Shown: positions 27,935 through 41,081 of the stretch, piece by piece
Position numbering within the stretch: position 1 is the stretch's first letter
Layout of the letters: each line of letters opens with the position of its first letter
NCBI GenBank assembly: GCA_004369085.1
Contig: ML210175.1
Span: 1,128-65,127, forward strand
From: Coprinopsis marcescibilis
Lineage: Eukaryota > Basidiomycota > Agaricomycetes > Agaricales > Psathyrellaceae
Reading direction: 5' to 3'
DNA: 64,000 nt
The notes under the pieces: generated by a model
Database searches by the model: none
What the model was told of the DNA's origin: nothing
The model's input: only the letters and a program-made list of their open reading frames with translations
Made by a program: the position numbers and the translations under genes

Positions 27935-29316
27935 CTAACTAGCGCAGACAACAATATTACCCTCCGTCGCAGGTGGTATCTTGCTCTCAGCTGTTTGTCC
28001 CTTTCCAATTCCCGTCACATATCCGTCAGAGCACAACCAATGCGCTCCTGGGTCCGCTTCGTCCTGATCCCAGTCTCAGTGCCCAAGTCCATGGTTAAAT
28101 AAAATCGAAACGCACCGGAATCCATCGCCACCCACCACACCTCGCATACTCTACTACAAGTTGGCCGTCTCCCTCCGTAACGACATCTCCCGACTTTGTA
28201 TACCTCAAACGAACATGCGAACCTTCCTGATAGGCTCCTCCAAGAACCGCCCACAACTTGGGAACAAACGCCTGTCTCGCCTCGGGACTATCTGCAGACA
28301 CAGAAGGATCCCTCAGTGGCCTAATGATGATAACATCACAGGAACCGGCAGGCGGCTTGATCTGTCGAGATAGAGGCGTGATGTTGAACGCAGGCTCCAA
28401 CCGGTCAACATTGACGGTTGATAAGAAGTAGGCAAAGGGCCCTTCTAGCTCTGCCGACCCATCTCCAGAGGTGTCTTTGAAATCATGGAACGCCCCATCT
28501 TTAGGATCGTATATTTGTGGAGCGCCTCCGGGAAGAGGAAGCAGCTTGGCACGGGCATTGTACCACTTGTCACTGTTCTGCTGAGCAGCAATCTTGAACC
28601 TATCACAGTCAGCCAGTCACACCGCTAGAATTGCAATACCCTACATACCTCTCGATTCCTGGGTGCTCGTCGCGAAGCTGTTCCGAATCACGTAGTATTG
28701 CCGCATGCAAAGACGTCGATATGACCACAGACGACACCAACGGCTTATTACTGTTGGGCGCCCCAGCCGCGGAGACGGTGGTGACCGCAAATGATAACGG
28801 TACATAACTTGCAGCTCCTCCAATGAAGCTCTTGAGAGCTTTCAGGCGGTAATCCACATCCTGGATAGCATCTGGTCCCGACGGTGGGTAAAGCGACGAG
28901 TAGAGAGCGTTGGCTGTTCCGCAGGGTACGAGGACAATCTTAACCTTGGCCTCTGGCCGGCTGCCTCCCCCATACAGTTCGTTGACTATCTCGTGCAGAG
29001 TTCCGTCGCCCGACCCGAGGACGATGGTAACCTCTTCGTGAGAGGTGGACAACGTAGTGGATATCAGTTCCCCCGCATGTCCTTCTCTCTGCGTTTCCTG
29101 CACGCTCTCCGGCTTGAGGTCTGCCTTATCAAGCAGAGGAACGACGTGCTCTTTGAAGAACTTGGTTGCGCTCTTGTCCCCGCACACAGGGTTGTAGACA
29201 ATGAAAAGAGGCATGGGATACGTTTGTAGCTTCGATGACATTAGATTAAGACTATAAGGTCGGAAGAAATCCCCTTCTGAGGATGACGCCATCGATGATT
29301 CTCTACCCAGGTTCAA
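27935..29316 (-). CDS. Sphingoid-base/diacylglycerol-type lipid kinase
   Basis: Protein with the DAGK catalytic fold shared by sphingosine kinases, diacylglycerol kinases and bacterial YegS-type enzymes. Motifs are PLFIVYNPVCGDKSA near the start, the nucleotide loop VLGSGDGTLHEIVNEL (SGDGT, as in sphingosine kinases, rather than GGDGT), LVPCGTANALYSSLY, and the C-terminal sheet with SGDGSAELEGPFAYFLS-like sequence. The last exon, joined at about 28042, gives DEADPGAHWLCSDGYVTGIG and ends GNIVVCAS. Without that join the frame would stop at 28095. The start may be 29316 (MNLGRESS) or the Met at 29292. No signal peptide. The true lipid substrate cannot be told. Confidence 0.8.
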
Positions 29317-29550
29317 ACAAAGCGATGTACACGGAAAAAATGTGATACAGACCCTATACTGGCTACAAAGAATCGTGGAACTGTGTTATACAGTTTGTGG
29401 ATATATAAACAATGTCCAGCAAAGAATGTGGGGGAATAAAAAAAACTCGAAGTAAATATGTAGATATGCGCAGGCGAATGAATGTATAAATGCGGTTCTA
29501 GCGTCATAAAAGTCGTGTCAAGTTGAAAAACACGGATGGATGCTCATGCA

Positions 29551-32500
29551 TCATGCCTTATCCGTATCTATGAACTCAGAATCGTAGGAATCCGGAGAAG
29601 GGCTCCTGAGACCGTCATCGGCGTTGTAAGAGCTTTGCGTGATCGTCTCGTCTTGGATATCAGACATCTCCATCGCCAGTGGTGAAGTGGGCCCACTCAT
29701 AGTCAACCGTTCTGTTCTCCTTCGGCGACGCTTCTGGTTTAGTGTGTTCGCTGTTGGTGATGGTGGTACAACAAAACCGTCGGATTTGAGACGTGCCAAC
29801 ATGTCGAGCGCCAAAACAGTGGTCTCGTTACCTGGACTCACACTGGCTTCCAGTTTGAGAGCAGATGGCTTTCCGCCAGCTGGTCGTTTATGGCGGCGGC
29901 GAACTGTGTCTCCGTTGCGCAGCTTTTTCATCAGATCATCCATGAGGGGACCGTCCGAATCCGGATTCTCTGCTTCTTGAGCCCTCTTTGCTCTGGTTTC
30001 CTCCATTGCCAGTATTCTCTTTTCCGCTGCCGTCTTGGCCTCCATGTAGGTGATGTTTTCTGACTTGCATTTCTAAAGTGCAAGGTCAGTGGAAGGTGCT
30101 TTAAATTATGGTATGAGCGTACCTTGTACGATGTCAAGAACGTCTTGAAAATGCCATAGAATTCCGAGGAGGTCATATTCTTATCTTCCTCCCCATAGTA
30201 GTTGATTGCATCGGTGAACGTCGATTCTGCGCTGTTGATATCGTCGACAAGATCTTCAACTTGGCGAGTTGCTTTGGACAAGAAACTCCACATCTGGGTC
30301 CCATAGTTGTCAGTTTCCGCAGGATCGGAGAAATGGTCCGCAAGTTCTTGACGGATGCGCTTCAAGCCTTCGCGGAGTTCACCGAGTCCCTTGCGCAGAT
30401 CCTGGAGGTTCACTACGGAAACTTCAACATCTAACGAACAGTACAGTATTTGGGAGTCTTACCTCGATAGGCCTCGGCGGGCTTCTCCAGTTCATCGACG
30501 AACTCTTCCATTTCAGGGAAATGGCGAGCAACCGTCCTCTCAAGGAAGTGGAGTAAGGTCGTGTTGTTTACCGACTTGGTATCAACGAGCTGCACACCAA
30601 GGGATCAATACCGCCAAACCATACAGTGTTTGCAACACACACACACCTTGTTGATACTACTAACACGGAAACCAAACGCACCACCTTTTAATCCTGTGCC
30701 ATTCATGTAGTTTCCGATCAAGAGAATGAGCTATCGGGAGAGACGTTAGGCAAAGAAAACGAGGCACCAGTCCGTGACAACGTACACTCATAAGTTCCTT
30801 GAAACGCTTAGCTTCAAGCAATCCTCGCCCTGCATCGGAGAGTTTCTTGGCCCCCTAAGTGCGGATGAGAATCGAGCTATCGGCAGGTAATCGAGCTTAC
30901 TTACTTCGTCCAGCAGTGCCCATGTCTCGTCGAAATTCACTCTGTACAACATTCCCTCGATACGAGGACCGAGCCGCTCAATTTGGATTAATTTAACCAT
31001 GAGTCTGTCAGAAGGATGCAATCCCGACAGCTCTTCTGAATCAGCATTTCGATAAATGTTTAGTTTTCCGACCTAAGGCACCGCGTTTTAGCAAGTTAGG
31101 AAGATGCATTGAAGAAAAATACGTACTTGTTCTGGTGAAGGAAGCACTGGTTTCAGTTCGCTTAAGAAACCTTGTGTACAAAGGTCCCGATTGAATTGCT
31201 GAATCCTCATCGCAATTTCCTCAGGTTCTAGCCTCTTGACACCTTGGATGAGAATTTCTGAAACATAACATAGTCAGCACAAGCCCATCCCTCAGAAGGT
31301 CGATGCTCACCGACACGCTTCTTGGTCTGAGCGTCTAGTACACTTTTCAATTCTGCCTTCTTGACGCGGGCTGAAATTTTCGTCAGCATCTACCATGCGA
31401 CTTACCCTAATCTAAACTCACCCATCAGATTGATGACCATCTGCTTAGCCTTGAAATCATTCTCCATCTCAAGCCAAACACCATCCTTCTGCATTTTTTG
31501 AATGATAGCAGACTCTGCCACAGGTTGTTCGTTGCTCCAAAAAGTCTTGGAAACTTGTTGCTGCGGAAGTTTATCCCATTGGAGTTGTTTCATCTTCGTG
31601 CTGGGAGTGATAGGCATTTCCTTGCGGGCCCACGTGCTATTAAGATTCCCTCCAAGCAATGATGTACGAGTAGAGCTGGGAACAGACCCAGGTAAAGATC
31701 TGTAACCGGTGGAACCTGGAGGTGGTGGAGGCGGAGGCGGAGGAGCCCCTGGAATGGGAGTACCAGAGCGACCAGGAGGGGGAGGGGGCGGGGGAGGGGG
31801 CGGTGGAAAGCCCGAGCCAGGTGGTGGGGGTGGGGGCGGTGGAGGCGGAGGCGGTGGCGGGAAGCCCATTCCAGGAGGAGGCGGAGGAGGCGGGGGCGGT
31901 GGTGGAGGTGGGGGCGGAGGCGGAGGAGCGGCAACAGCACCAGAGTCTGACACCGACTCTTCTGGAAGAGGTGAAGGGGCAGAGCTTGGGCTGTCGTTGC
32001 CCACCGTAACTTTTCCTTTCGCGAGAAGATGTTTGTTGAGGGCATCTGCGAACGAACCTGGTGCTGCAGTCGAGGTACCTTCCACAGATGCTTGCGAGCT
32101 GATTGAAGTAATGGCGGTACCGTCAGTCCCGCTTCGAATGGAACGTCCGCCGTGTTCGCTATCATAGTCAGGCCCTGGAGACGATGAACGGCTGTCAACG
32201 GAAGCGCCGTCGTCATAGCGTGGTGCTCGGAGGCTTCCGCCTTTAGATGTTTCGCTACCAAGCAATGGTCTCTCAGCTCTCCTGCTCGGCGAGTGCCTAA
32301 TGTTTCTGGAGCTAGCTGAACCAACTGAAGGAGAAGCATACTACCAGAGTATTAGTGAGAGAACGTTGCCATAAGGGAAAAAGCCCCGTACCAGTTTCAC
32401 TCCCGCAGCAAGCTGTTGATGCACTTGCTCTTGTGCGTCCGCGTCGTCGGCATCCATAAACTGTGACACTCGGCCATTCTCGTCCACCAGTTGAGAGGTC

Positions 32501-35072
32501 GGTTTCCCCGGTATTGGAGGCAGCTTCTTCGGTCCACCAGGGGGTTTCTGTCGACGAAGACTTCCTCCCTTAATTGGGGTGGCTTCGTTCTCGGACTCTT
32601 CGTGATCATCTCCTCGCCGAAGTGAATGTTTCCGATTACGACCGTCCTTCCCTTCCAGGATGCTAATGGTCTTGTGCCTTTGGAAATTGCGCTCCAAATG
32701 CTCGACCAGCGTTTTCCTATCCATACCACCAGTGTCCAAAATAGTCTCGACCCCTTTCCCGAACTCTTTGAGCATCTTGAACAACTCCATGATCTGAGTC
32801 TCCAGTTGCATAATTTTGGCTTCATACGAGTTCCGCTGTGAGTCCAGTTGATTGTGGAGACGGCCAGTCGTTTCTCTTGACAAACGAAGTCTTTCTTCAG
32901 CCTGAGCAAGTTGGGCTTTCAAGCTTCCAACGAGTCCGTCGTGCCCTTGCGAAACTTCTTCTTCCAAAATCTCCTTCTCCAATTTCAGCCGCATTGCCAT
33001 GGCCCGTGCCTCTGAAGCCTCCGATTCCAGCGTCTGGTACCGGTCGGCCTCATTGAACTGAGCAATAACACGCTCAACTGAATACCCCAAACGATTCTCT
33101 GCCCCGGCTAGCTTCTTGTCCATGACCACATCCGTCACTATTGAATCCAGCAACTGATAATAGTGGACCATTGGCTGCCCTTCCTCGCGAATCAGCAACA
33201 TGTGTTGCATCATGGAGAGGAAGTAATCTTCGGCCTTGCTACCCCTGGTCTTTGCGGAAATGGCCCTGTAGACGTCTTCTGGGTTTGTTAGATCCTTTAG
33301 GATCTCCTGATCGAGTCGTTCTTGAAGCTTCTTCTCATCCTCGTCGAGTATAACTGTGATTTTCTTGACGCATGCGTCGATATTAGGAACCCCAAAAGCC
33401 GAGGATATTTCTATCAGACGCTTCAAGCCAGACGTATACATTTGAGATCGGTGGTGAAGCCTAAGGTCGAGGTCATCCATGAAGAGGAGAATGGCATGGA
33501 TTAAGAGCAAGTTGGAAAGCTAATGGACAGATCCTTGAGTGGAAGAAAGGAAAAGAAACATGGACTGAACTGACCGCATAGTCATTTAACGAGCTGTCCG
33601 TTGCTCCAGCACGCCTCACGTCTTCACTGGCGCCCACCAAACTTCCCATCTTTCCTCGGCCAGTTAAAGAAGACTCCATCGACTTGAACCAGTAACCGTA
33701 GGGACTGTTGCCTTCATTGTTTGACCCACTCAAGGTTTCCAACCCGGAAACCACCAGAGCGAGCAGATCTCCATCGTATTGGTAGATGAGGAAGCAAAGA
33801 GCTTCAAGTACAATTCTTCGTGTAGGAATGTGAGGGGTATTGAGGGATGAGATAATTTGAGAAATAAATAGTTGATGTTCGACCGCTTGAGTGCCTTTCG
33901 ACTATCATAACGGATTAGCGAAAACAACTTGATACCAGTGGGTGGCATTACCTGGTTAAGGATATCCCGCAAACATTTGACAATTTCATATTCAAGGCTT
34001 ATATCGGCCTCCCGTCTGGAACAGCGATGAGAATTGTATCAGCAACAGGAAGTTTGCAGTTACTTACCTCGAAGTCCCTTTCCTGCTCAGGTTCATGAGT
34101 GTTTGGGCGAGGACCGAGATTCCCTGGATTTCCAGGAAGCGCTCAAACCAACTGGGCAAGAATGCATTGTAAGCAAAGTATAGCTTGAAGTGAATGTATG
34201 CCATACCTGAGAGGGTTGCTTCGGAGAGAAACAGAGAGGCCCGACGCTTGCTTTGCAGTGATGGTCTTGTCCAGAAACTTTTTGATGTACCATTCAGGCG
34301 ATTCTGGGACTATTGAAACCGGCTGGCCTATATCGTGATGCTTTCTGGCTTGATCCTCTCTTGTCTTCTCCTCATTCCATTTGATGTGTTCGTTGTTGTA
34401 AACAATGTTCCATTTCTGGTCGATATTCATGTTTGGCAGGGAGTCGAGATTGCGGACATGTTTAACATGTTCGAACATGGCCTCAATCTCCTCATTGGTG
34501 TTAGGACGAGGAAAATAAAAGCTATCTCTGCCATGTGTTCGATGATAGAAGCGAGCCCCTGTGTCGGATGATATTACAGAGGGTGTATAAGCCGTCGAAG
34601 TTCTCTTGTCTGAACGGATTGTCATCCCTGATTGTGGACGCATTGTTGCAGAAGTGTGCACCTGGGAGGACGACTGGCCAAAGTCCTGTAGGCGACTGCT
34701 TCTGGAAGAAGATGGAGATTCGTTGTTTCGAATGCGCGCCCCGTTTGTAATGACTGAAGATCTAACGTCGTCCACGGAGATGTCGGCAGCTCGTTTGCTG
34801 GGAGAGGCGGTGTACTGTTCGTAAGCTCGTTCGCGGTCGATGCGGTTCTTGGCCATGGTGAACTTGTTGAACTCAGTGCCCTCGGATGTGAGCTGGGGAT
34901 TAGTATTCGGAGCAGAAATACCCCTCAGGCCCTGAGAGATTGTAGCAACGGGAAGGGGTGATTTGGGTGATGCTATGACCCTGTCATACGGAATAGAATG
35001 GTCGCCAAGGTCGCTATTAGAGACCGACGATTGGCGAGGGCGGGATTTCTTCCTGCCAAAGATTGTGGACAT
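29551..35072 (-). CDS. Formin (Bni1/SepA type), GBD-FH3-FH1-FH2-DAD
   Basis: Nucleates and elongates actin cables at sites of polarised growth and the septum, normally released from autoinhibition by Rho GTPases. In order: a disordered N-terminus (MSTIFGRKKSRPRQSS); the GTPase-binding/FH3 region from about residue 190 (NEEIEAMFEHVKHVRNLDSL, EWYIKKFLDKTITAKQASGL); a coiled coil (YQTLESEASEARAMAMRLKL); and an FH1 region of at least four long poly-proline tracts (31709-31925) that would bind profilin. The FH2 domain follows (MKQLQWDKLPQQQVSKTFW, LILLIGNYMNGTGLKGGAFG) and a C-terminal autoregulatory DAD (LMDDLMKKLRNGDTVRRRHK). About 20 introns; roughly 1,550-1,700 residues. It faces myosin V across 178 bp. 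Confidence 0.93.
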
Positions 35073-35250
35073 TGCCGAAGCGGGGACCTGCCGTCGTCGT
35101 CGTCGTCGTTTGAGTCGTTGTCGTTGTCGAGGTTGATTAGGAGGATGTTGATATCAGACGGGCGAGCCAAACATCGACAACGCGATCAACGTTCCTCCCA
35201 ACTGCCCTGACTGCCACCTTGTGTTATCCTTTTCTTGCTGGACAAGTCTC
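35073..35250. promoter_or_regulatory. 178-bp shared formin/myosin V promoter with CGT microsatellite
   Basis: All upstream sequence of both divergent actin-cytoskeleton genes is in this interval. It includes a (CGT)n run of about 8 units at 35090-35112, decaying into cgttgtcgttgtcgagg. No clear TATA box. A pyrimidine-rich stretch (ttatccttttcttgctgg) precedes the myosin start. Confidence 0.5.
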
Positions 35251-38200
35251 ATGGCAGAAAACATTTACAGCAAGGGCACCCGCGTATGGTTCGAGGATAA
35301 GGAACATGCCTGGGTGTCTGCAGAGGTCGCCACCGTCACCAAGGGCGACAATGATACCATAAAACTCGTCTTCATTGACGAGCGGGGAAAGGTCTGTTCA
35401 TCTCCCTCGTAATCTACCGTTATTTGACCCTTGTATCCAGGAAACTACAATCAATACCACCAGCAAGGCGATCAAGGAGGGAAAGGAAGGTCTTCCTCCA
35501 CTGCGAAATCCGCCTTTACTTGAAACGGCAGATGATTTAGCCACCCTCTCACATTTGAACGAGCCATCTGGTAGGCGAATAACATCGTCAAATGATCATA
35601 GCTGATTCTTTGCAGTACTACATACCATTCGAAATCGCTACGCCCAGCACAGTATATATACCTACAGTGGTATCGTCCTCATCGCCGTCAATCCATTTCA
35701 ACGCGTCACCCTCTATGGTCCGGAGATCATTCAAGCCTATAGTGGGAGGCGGCGTGGAGAGCTAGAACCCCATCTTTTTGCGATTGCAGAAGATGCATAC
35801 ACAGCGATGCGGAAGGATGGCATGGGTCAGACTATCATCGTGTCCGGAGAGAGGTGAGTTGTCTCCTGACTATATACCCTATGCATGCACTCAATCCTTA
35901 CTAGTGGCGCCGGTAAAACCGAATCAGTTCGTTATCTTGCATTGAGGTTTCACTACCATGCTCTAACATTGATATTAGGCCAAATTCATCATGAGATATC
36001 TCGCCTCTGTCAACCCCGAAACCGGCAATTCCAAGACCAAGGCCAAATTCTCTCTCGATGATTCAAGTGAAATTGAGAGGCAGATCCTAGCCACTAATCC
36101 TATCCTTGAATCATTTGGAAATGCCAAAACGACACGAAACGACAACTCGTCTAGATTTGGAAAGTACATTCAGGTGTGCAATCAACCCATCAAACATGCA
36201 GCATCGTGTCTTACGCGAAACAGATCCTTTTCGATGGAAAACAAGAAATCGTTGGTGCCCGGATACGCACATATCTTCTTGAACGATCGCGAATAGTCTT
36301 CCAACCGACCACGGAAAGAAACTATCACATCTTCTACCAGTTATGCGCTGGCGCCCCGTCAAAGGAGAAGAAGGATCTTGGACTGGATTCCGACATCACA
36401 AAGTTCCACTTTTTGAAGCAAGGCGGGCCTACTTCCACACCTATTGCTGGCGTCGATGATGCCGAAGAATTCCGGTCTACACAGCAAGCACTTTCGACTG
36501 TCGGCATCAGCGTAGAGAAACAGTGGGCAGTGTTCCGCCTCTTGGCTGCTTTGCTGCACCTCGGCAACGTCAAAATCATCCAGTCAAGAACTGAAGCAAA
36601 CATAGATGAGAACGACCCCGCCTTGCTGTTGGCAGCCCGATTCTTAGGGGTCAGTCTGGTCGAATTCCGCAGATGGATTATCAAAAAGCAGATCATCACC
36701 CGCAACGAAAAAATTGTCACCAGCCTCAACGGTGCCCAGGCGACAGTGGTCAGGGATAGTGTCGCCAAATTCGTGTATGCTTGTATGTTTGAATGGCTCG
36801 TCGCCATCGTGAACGAGAGCTTAGCGGGCGAGAATGGCGACGCAGCGGAGCGAGCAGAGATGTTCATCGGTGTCCTTGATATCTACGGATTCGAGCACTT
36901 CCAGAAGGTATTTGAGAACTCATTCTGCTCGCTATATATCTAACACCTCTTTTCAGAACTCATTTGAACAATTCAGTATCAACTATGCGAACGAGAAGCT
37001 TCAACAGGAGGTCTGTGTATAAAGGTCAATCAGCGCTAAATGGTTTATTAACCTTGATTACTTTTCAGTTCAATTCCCACGTCTTTAAACTAGAACAAGA
37101 AGAGTACATCAAAGAAAAGATCAACTGGACATTTATCGACTTCTCTGACAATCAACCTTGTATCGACGTCATTGAAGGGAAACTCGGAGTGTTGGCTCTC
37201 CTCGATGAAGAATCCAGAATGCCTTCTGGAACAGATGCCTCATTCCTGCAGAAACTGCATTCTACGATCGCTCCCAAGCCCGAATTCAAGACCGTCTTCA
37301 AGAAGCCTCGTTTCGGCAACTCCGCCTTCACTATTGCTCACTACGCCTTGGATGTCAGCTATGAAGCTGAAGGTTTCTTGGAAAAGAACAGAGATACAGT
37401 TCCCGACGAACAGATGAGTCTTTTGGCTGCCACGAAGAATCCGTTCCTCAAGGAGGTCCTCGACTATGCGCTGAATGGCATCAGAACCGTTGATGGTGGT
37501 CCCACTTCTCCAGCGGGCTCAGATTCCGGAAGTATCACTTCCCGGCGTTCATCGGTCATCCCCGACCCTGGAAGGCAGTCTTTTGTGGCCACTTCATCCA
37601 GTCCTGTGCCCACTGGAAAGCGACCTGGCGCCGGTTCTAAAAAACCCACTCAGGGGTCTATCTTCAAAGCCTCTCTTATCGCCCTCATGGAAACCCTCAG
37701 CGTCACTAACGTCCATTACATTCGTTGTATCAAGCCCAACGAAGCCAAGAAGCCGTGGGAGTTCCAGCCCCAGCAAGTGCTCGGTCAGTTGCGAGCTTGT
37801 GGTGTGCTCGAAACCATTCGCATCAGTTGTGCTGGCTATCCAACCCGATGGACATACGCTGAATTCGCTGAACGGTACGCAAAGCACCATTCCTCACATG
37901 TTTCATTGCTCAAGTAACTTCAGGTACTATATGTTGGTGCCTTGTTCGGATTGGGAGCCTATGATCAAGTCGATGGAACTCAACCGCCTATGCACGACCA
38001 TCCTCGAAAAAACTATTGCCGACCCCGACATGTATCAGAACGGCCTCACGAAGATCTTCTTCCGTGCTGGCATGCTTGCTGCACTCGAGTCTTTGCGCTC
38101 GGATCGTCTAAATGCAATGGTCACCGTCGTGCAGAAGAACATGCGCAGGAAGATGGCCGTCAAGCGTTATCGTGCTCTTCGCGAAGCTACCATCATAATC

Positions 38201-40825
38201 CAGACTCGCTGGAGAGGTGTTCTTGCCCGTAGATTGGCTGAAAATATGCGCCGTGAAGCCTGTGCCATTCGCGTGCAAGTTGCCCTCCGACGATATGTGC
38301 AGCGAAAGCGATTCTTGGACGTCAAGCGTGGTGTTACACTGATCCAGAGCCGCATCCGTGGTGCCCAGGCCCGTCTTAAGTTCCGCAAAACCAGAGACGC
38401 CCAGGCTGCCATCTTGCTACAAAGTTTGCTGCGCGGAGTGTACGTCCTTTCGTTTCATGTTCCCTCCGCGGGACAAATAACTGATCTGTCTATTTTAGTG
38501 CTTCTCGAAAGCAATTCCAAAACGATGTCCGTCGCGTCATTTGGATGCAATCTTGTATACGCAGGCGTGTGGCTCGTCGAGAGCTCAAAGCACTCAGGGC
38601 AGAAGCGCGTTCGGTTTCCAAGTTCAAAGAAATCTCATACCGATTGGAGAACAAGGTCGTCGAGTTGACCCAGGCACTTCAAGAACGAACCAACGAGCGC
38701 AAGAAACTCCAGACGCAACTCAGCGAATTGGAACAGCAGCTCACTCAATGGGTCAACCGGCACGAAGAAGCCGATGCCAAGGCCAAGCAATACCAAGTAT
38801 CCTTGCAGCAGGCAGAAGCCGAATTAACCAAGCGAGACGAGTTGCTCGCGTCCAAGGCTGATCTGGAGAAGAAGTTGGAAGAAGCCATTGCAAGCATCCA
38901 AGAGAAGGAGAATACCATCCAGAAACTAACCGACGATGTTATCCGACAGGCCACCCAACTTGAGTCGCAGAAGCGTGCTCTCGAGGCTCCAGCCCGCAAC
39001 CAGGAGGACAGCTCCGTCATCTTGACCCTCAAGAACGAAGTTAGCAACCTCCGCGAGCAACTCAACCGTGCCAACGCCCTCAACACCCTGACTAAGGGTT
39101 CAAGACCAGATCCTCCTCTTTCACCGACTTTCAACGCCCGACTTCAGCTTGGAGAACCTGGAGCGCAACACCCCGCAGCCGCAACAAATGGGCACGTACC
39201 AGGTACCACCGTTCCTCGTGGCCACCAGCGCAGGCACAGTTCTGCAGGAGTGTTTTCCGTTGGTCCTTCAGATGGCGCTTCAGTGGATGAGGCCGTCTTC
39301 AAACGCGGTAATGGCTTCAACCCAAGAGCTGTCTCTGTCGCATTCAACGGGGAGGACAATTATCTCCGCATGCGTCAGCACAACGGGCTCACAGACATCC
39401 ATGACTTTGACGACCCTGCTGAAGAGAAGATTAGGTTGATGACTGACCACAAGCGTCTGGACGAGGACGTTCTTGACGGTCTGATCCGGGGCCTCAAGAT
39501 TCCTTCACCAAGTCTCACCAACCCACCTGCCGTCAAGGAGATTTTGTTCCCAGCCAACTTGATCAGCTTGGTGACGAACGAGATGTGGAAGTACGGCCTG
39601 ATCACAGAAAGCGAGAGATTCCTTGCCAACGTTATGCAGTCTATCCAAAGCCACGTCATGGTATGTTCATACCGTTTATCATCGCGAATCTTTCTAACAA
39701 CCTTTTAGTCCTTCACTGGAGAAGACGCGATCATTCCTGGCATCTTCTGGCTCTCCAATGTGCACGAGATGCTGTCGTTCATCTGTGTCGCCGAAAGCGA
39801 TATGCTTGAGGGCATTGGTCCCGGAGAAGAGACCTCTGTTCGACCCTTTGACTGGCAAGACTACGAGCGCCTCGTCTCGGTTGTCAAGCACGATTTGGAC
39901 AGCCTGGAGTACAACATTTACCACACATGGATGTTGGAAGTCAAGAAGAAGCTCGCCAAGATGGTCATTCCTGCTTTGATTGAGTCTCAGTCACTGCCTG
40001 GCTTCACCTCGAACGATGGCGGAGGACGTCTCTTCAACCGTCTCCTCAACACCAACACCACACCAGCTTTCAATATGGATGACATACTCAACCTGATGAA
40101 CAAGGTCTGGAGGGGTTTGAAGAGTTTCTACATGGAGGAAAGCGTCGTTCAACAGGCGGTGACCGAGCTGCTGAAGCTGATTGGAGTGACAAGTTTCAAT
40201 GACTTGCTTATGCGTCGCAACTTTTCATCGTGGAAGCGAGGTAAGTCGGTGTTTGTTCTAACCGGATGTGTATTGATTCCTTGGGTTCAGCAATGCAAAT
40301 CCAGTACAACATCACCCGAATTGAGGAATGGTGCAAATCACACAGCATGCCAGAGGGCACTCTCCAGTTGGAGCACTTGATGCAGGCCACCAAGTTGCTG
40401 CAGCTCAAGAAGGTAAGATCAATTTACGCGCTGGTACCCTCGTTACTCATATTACCTTCCTCAGGCGACGGCTGCCGATATTGAAATCATTTACGATGTC
40501 TGCTGGATGTTGAGCCCCATGCAAATCCAACGAATGTGTACGAACTATTATGTTGCTGATTACGAGGTATGTGTTTCTGCAACTCTAGTTCAGTTTCGCT
40601 GGCTAACACACTTCGTAGAACCCGATTTCCCCTGAAATCCTCAGAGTGGTCGCGTCCAGGGTTCAGGCCAACGACCGTAACGATCACCTGCTCCTCACGC
40701 CAGAGACAGAGGAAGTCGGCTCATATGAACTGCCACTGCCTCGTGATGTTTCAGGTCTGGAAACCTACGTACCCGCATATCTTAACGTTTCTCACTTGAG
40801 ACGACTGGCCGCTCTAGTAGCGTGA
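35251..40825 (+). CDS. MYO2: Class V myosin heavy chain
   Basis: Actin-based motor that carries vesicles and organelles toward hyphal tips. The SH3-like N-terminus is [20 protein letters not shown]. The motor domain has P-loop [20 protein letters not shown], switch [19 protein letters not shown], switch [20 protein letters not shown] and the actin-binding segment [13 protein letters not shown] loop with Ser/Gly/Pro-rich insertion lies at about 37490-37640. About six IQ motifs follow (38110-38600), for example [16 protein letters not shown], then a short coiled coil (38640-39080), a linker, and the cargo-binding DIL domain (39510-40700) ending [10 protein letters not shown]. About a dozen introns, mostly 5'. 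Length is about 1,600 residues. Paralogs of other classes lack the DIL domain, so the class is sure. Confidence 0.96.
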
Positions 40826-41081
40826 TGACTTTCTTCTTTGATATAACGTTCTTGGATTTTCGTGCACAACTTGGCATGGCTTTTCTTTTCGAATCCTCTT
40901 TCATAACATCTTCTCGATAATCCTTTCGCTTTCTGTTATAATATTTAATCACGTACGGGCATATATGTCATGACATTTTCAATTGCATTGTATAGCCTTA
41001 CTCCATTTCTGTAATGCAAGGTTAATCGCAAATCTCCTTTGTCTTTCGTCACTAAAGCCTGGTTAAAACGGACGCTTCTCT
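40826..41081. other. Convergent 3' interval (myosin V / ZFAND1-like)
   Basis: AT-rich 256 bp between two stop codons. It holds tataatatttaat and similar A/T words suited to 3' UTR ends. I see no gene. Confidence 0.4.

Noticed and set aside
31709..32167. Plus-strand ORF with long poly-glycine
   Set aside because: It is the antisense of the formin FH1 poly-proline codons.
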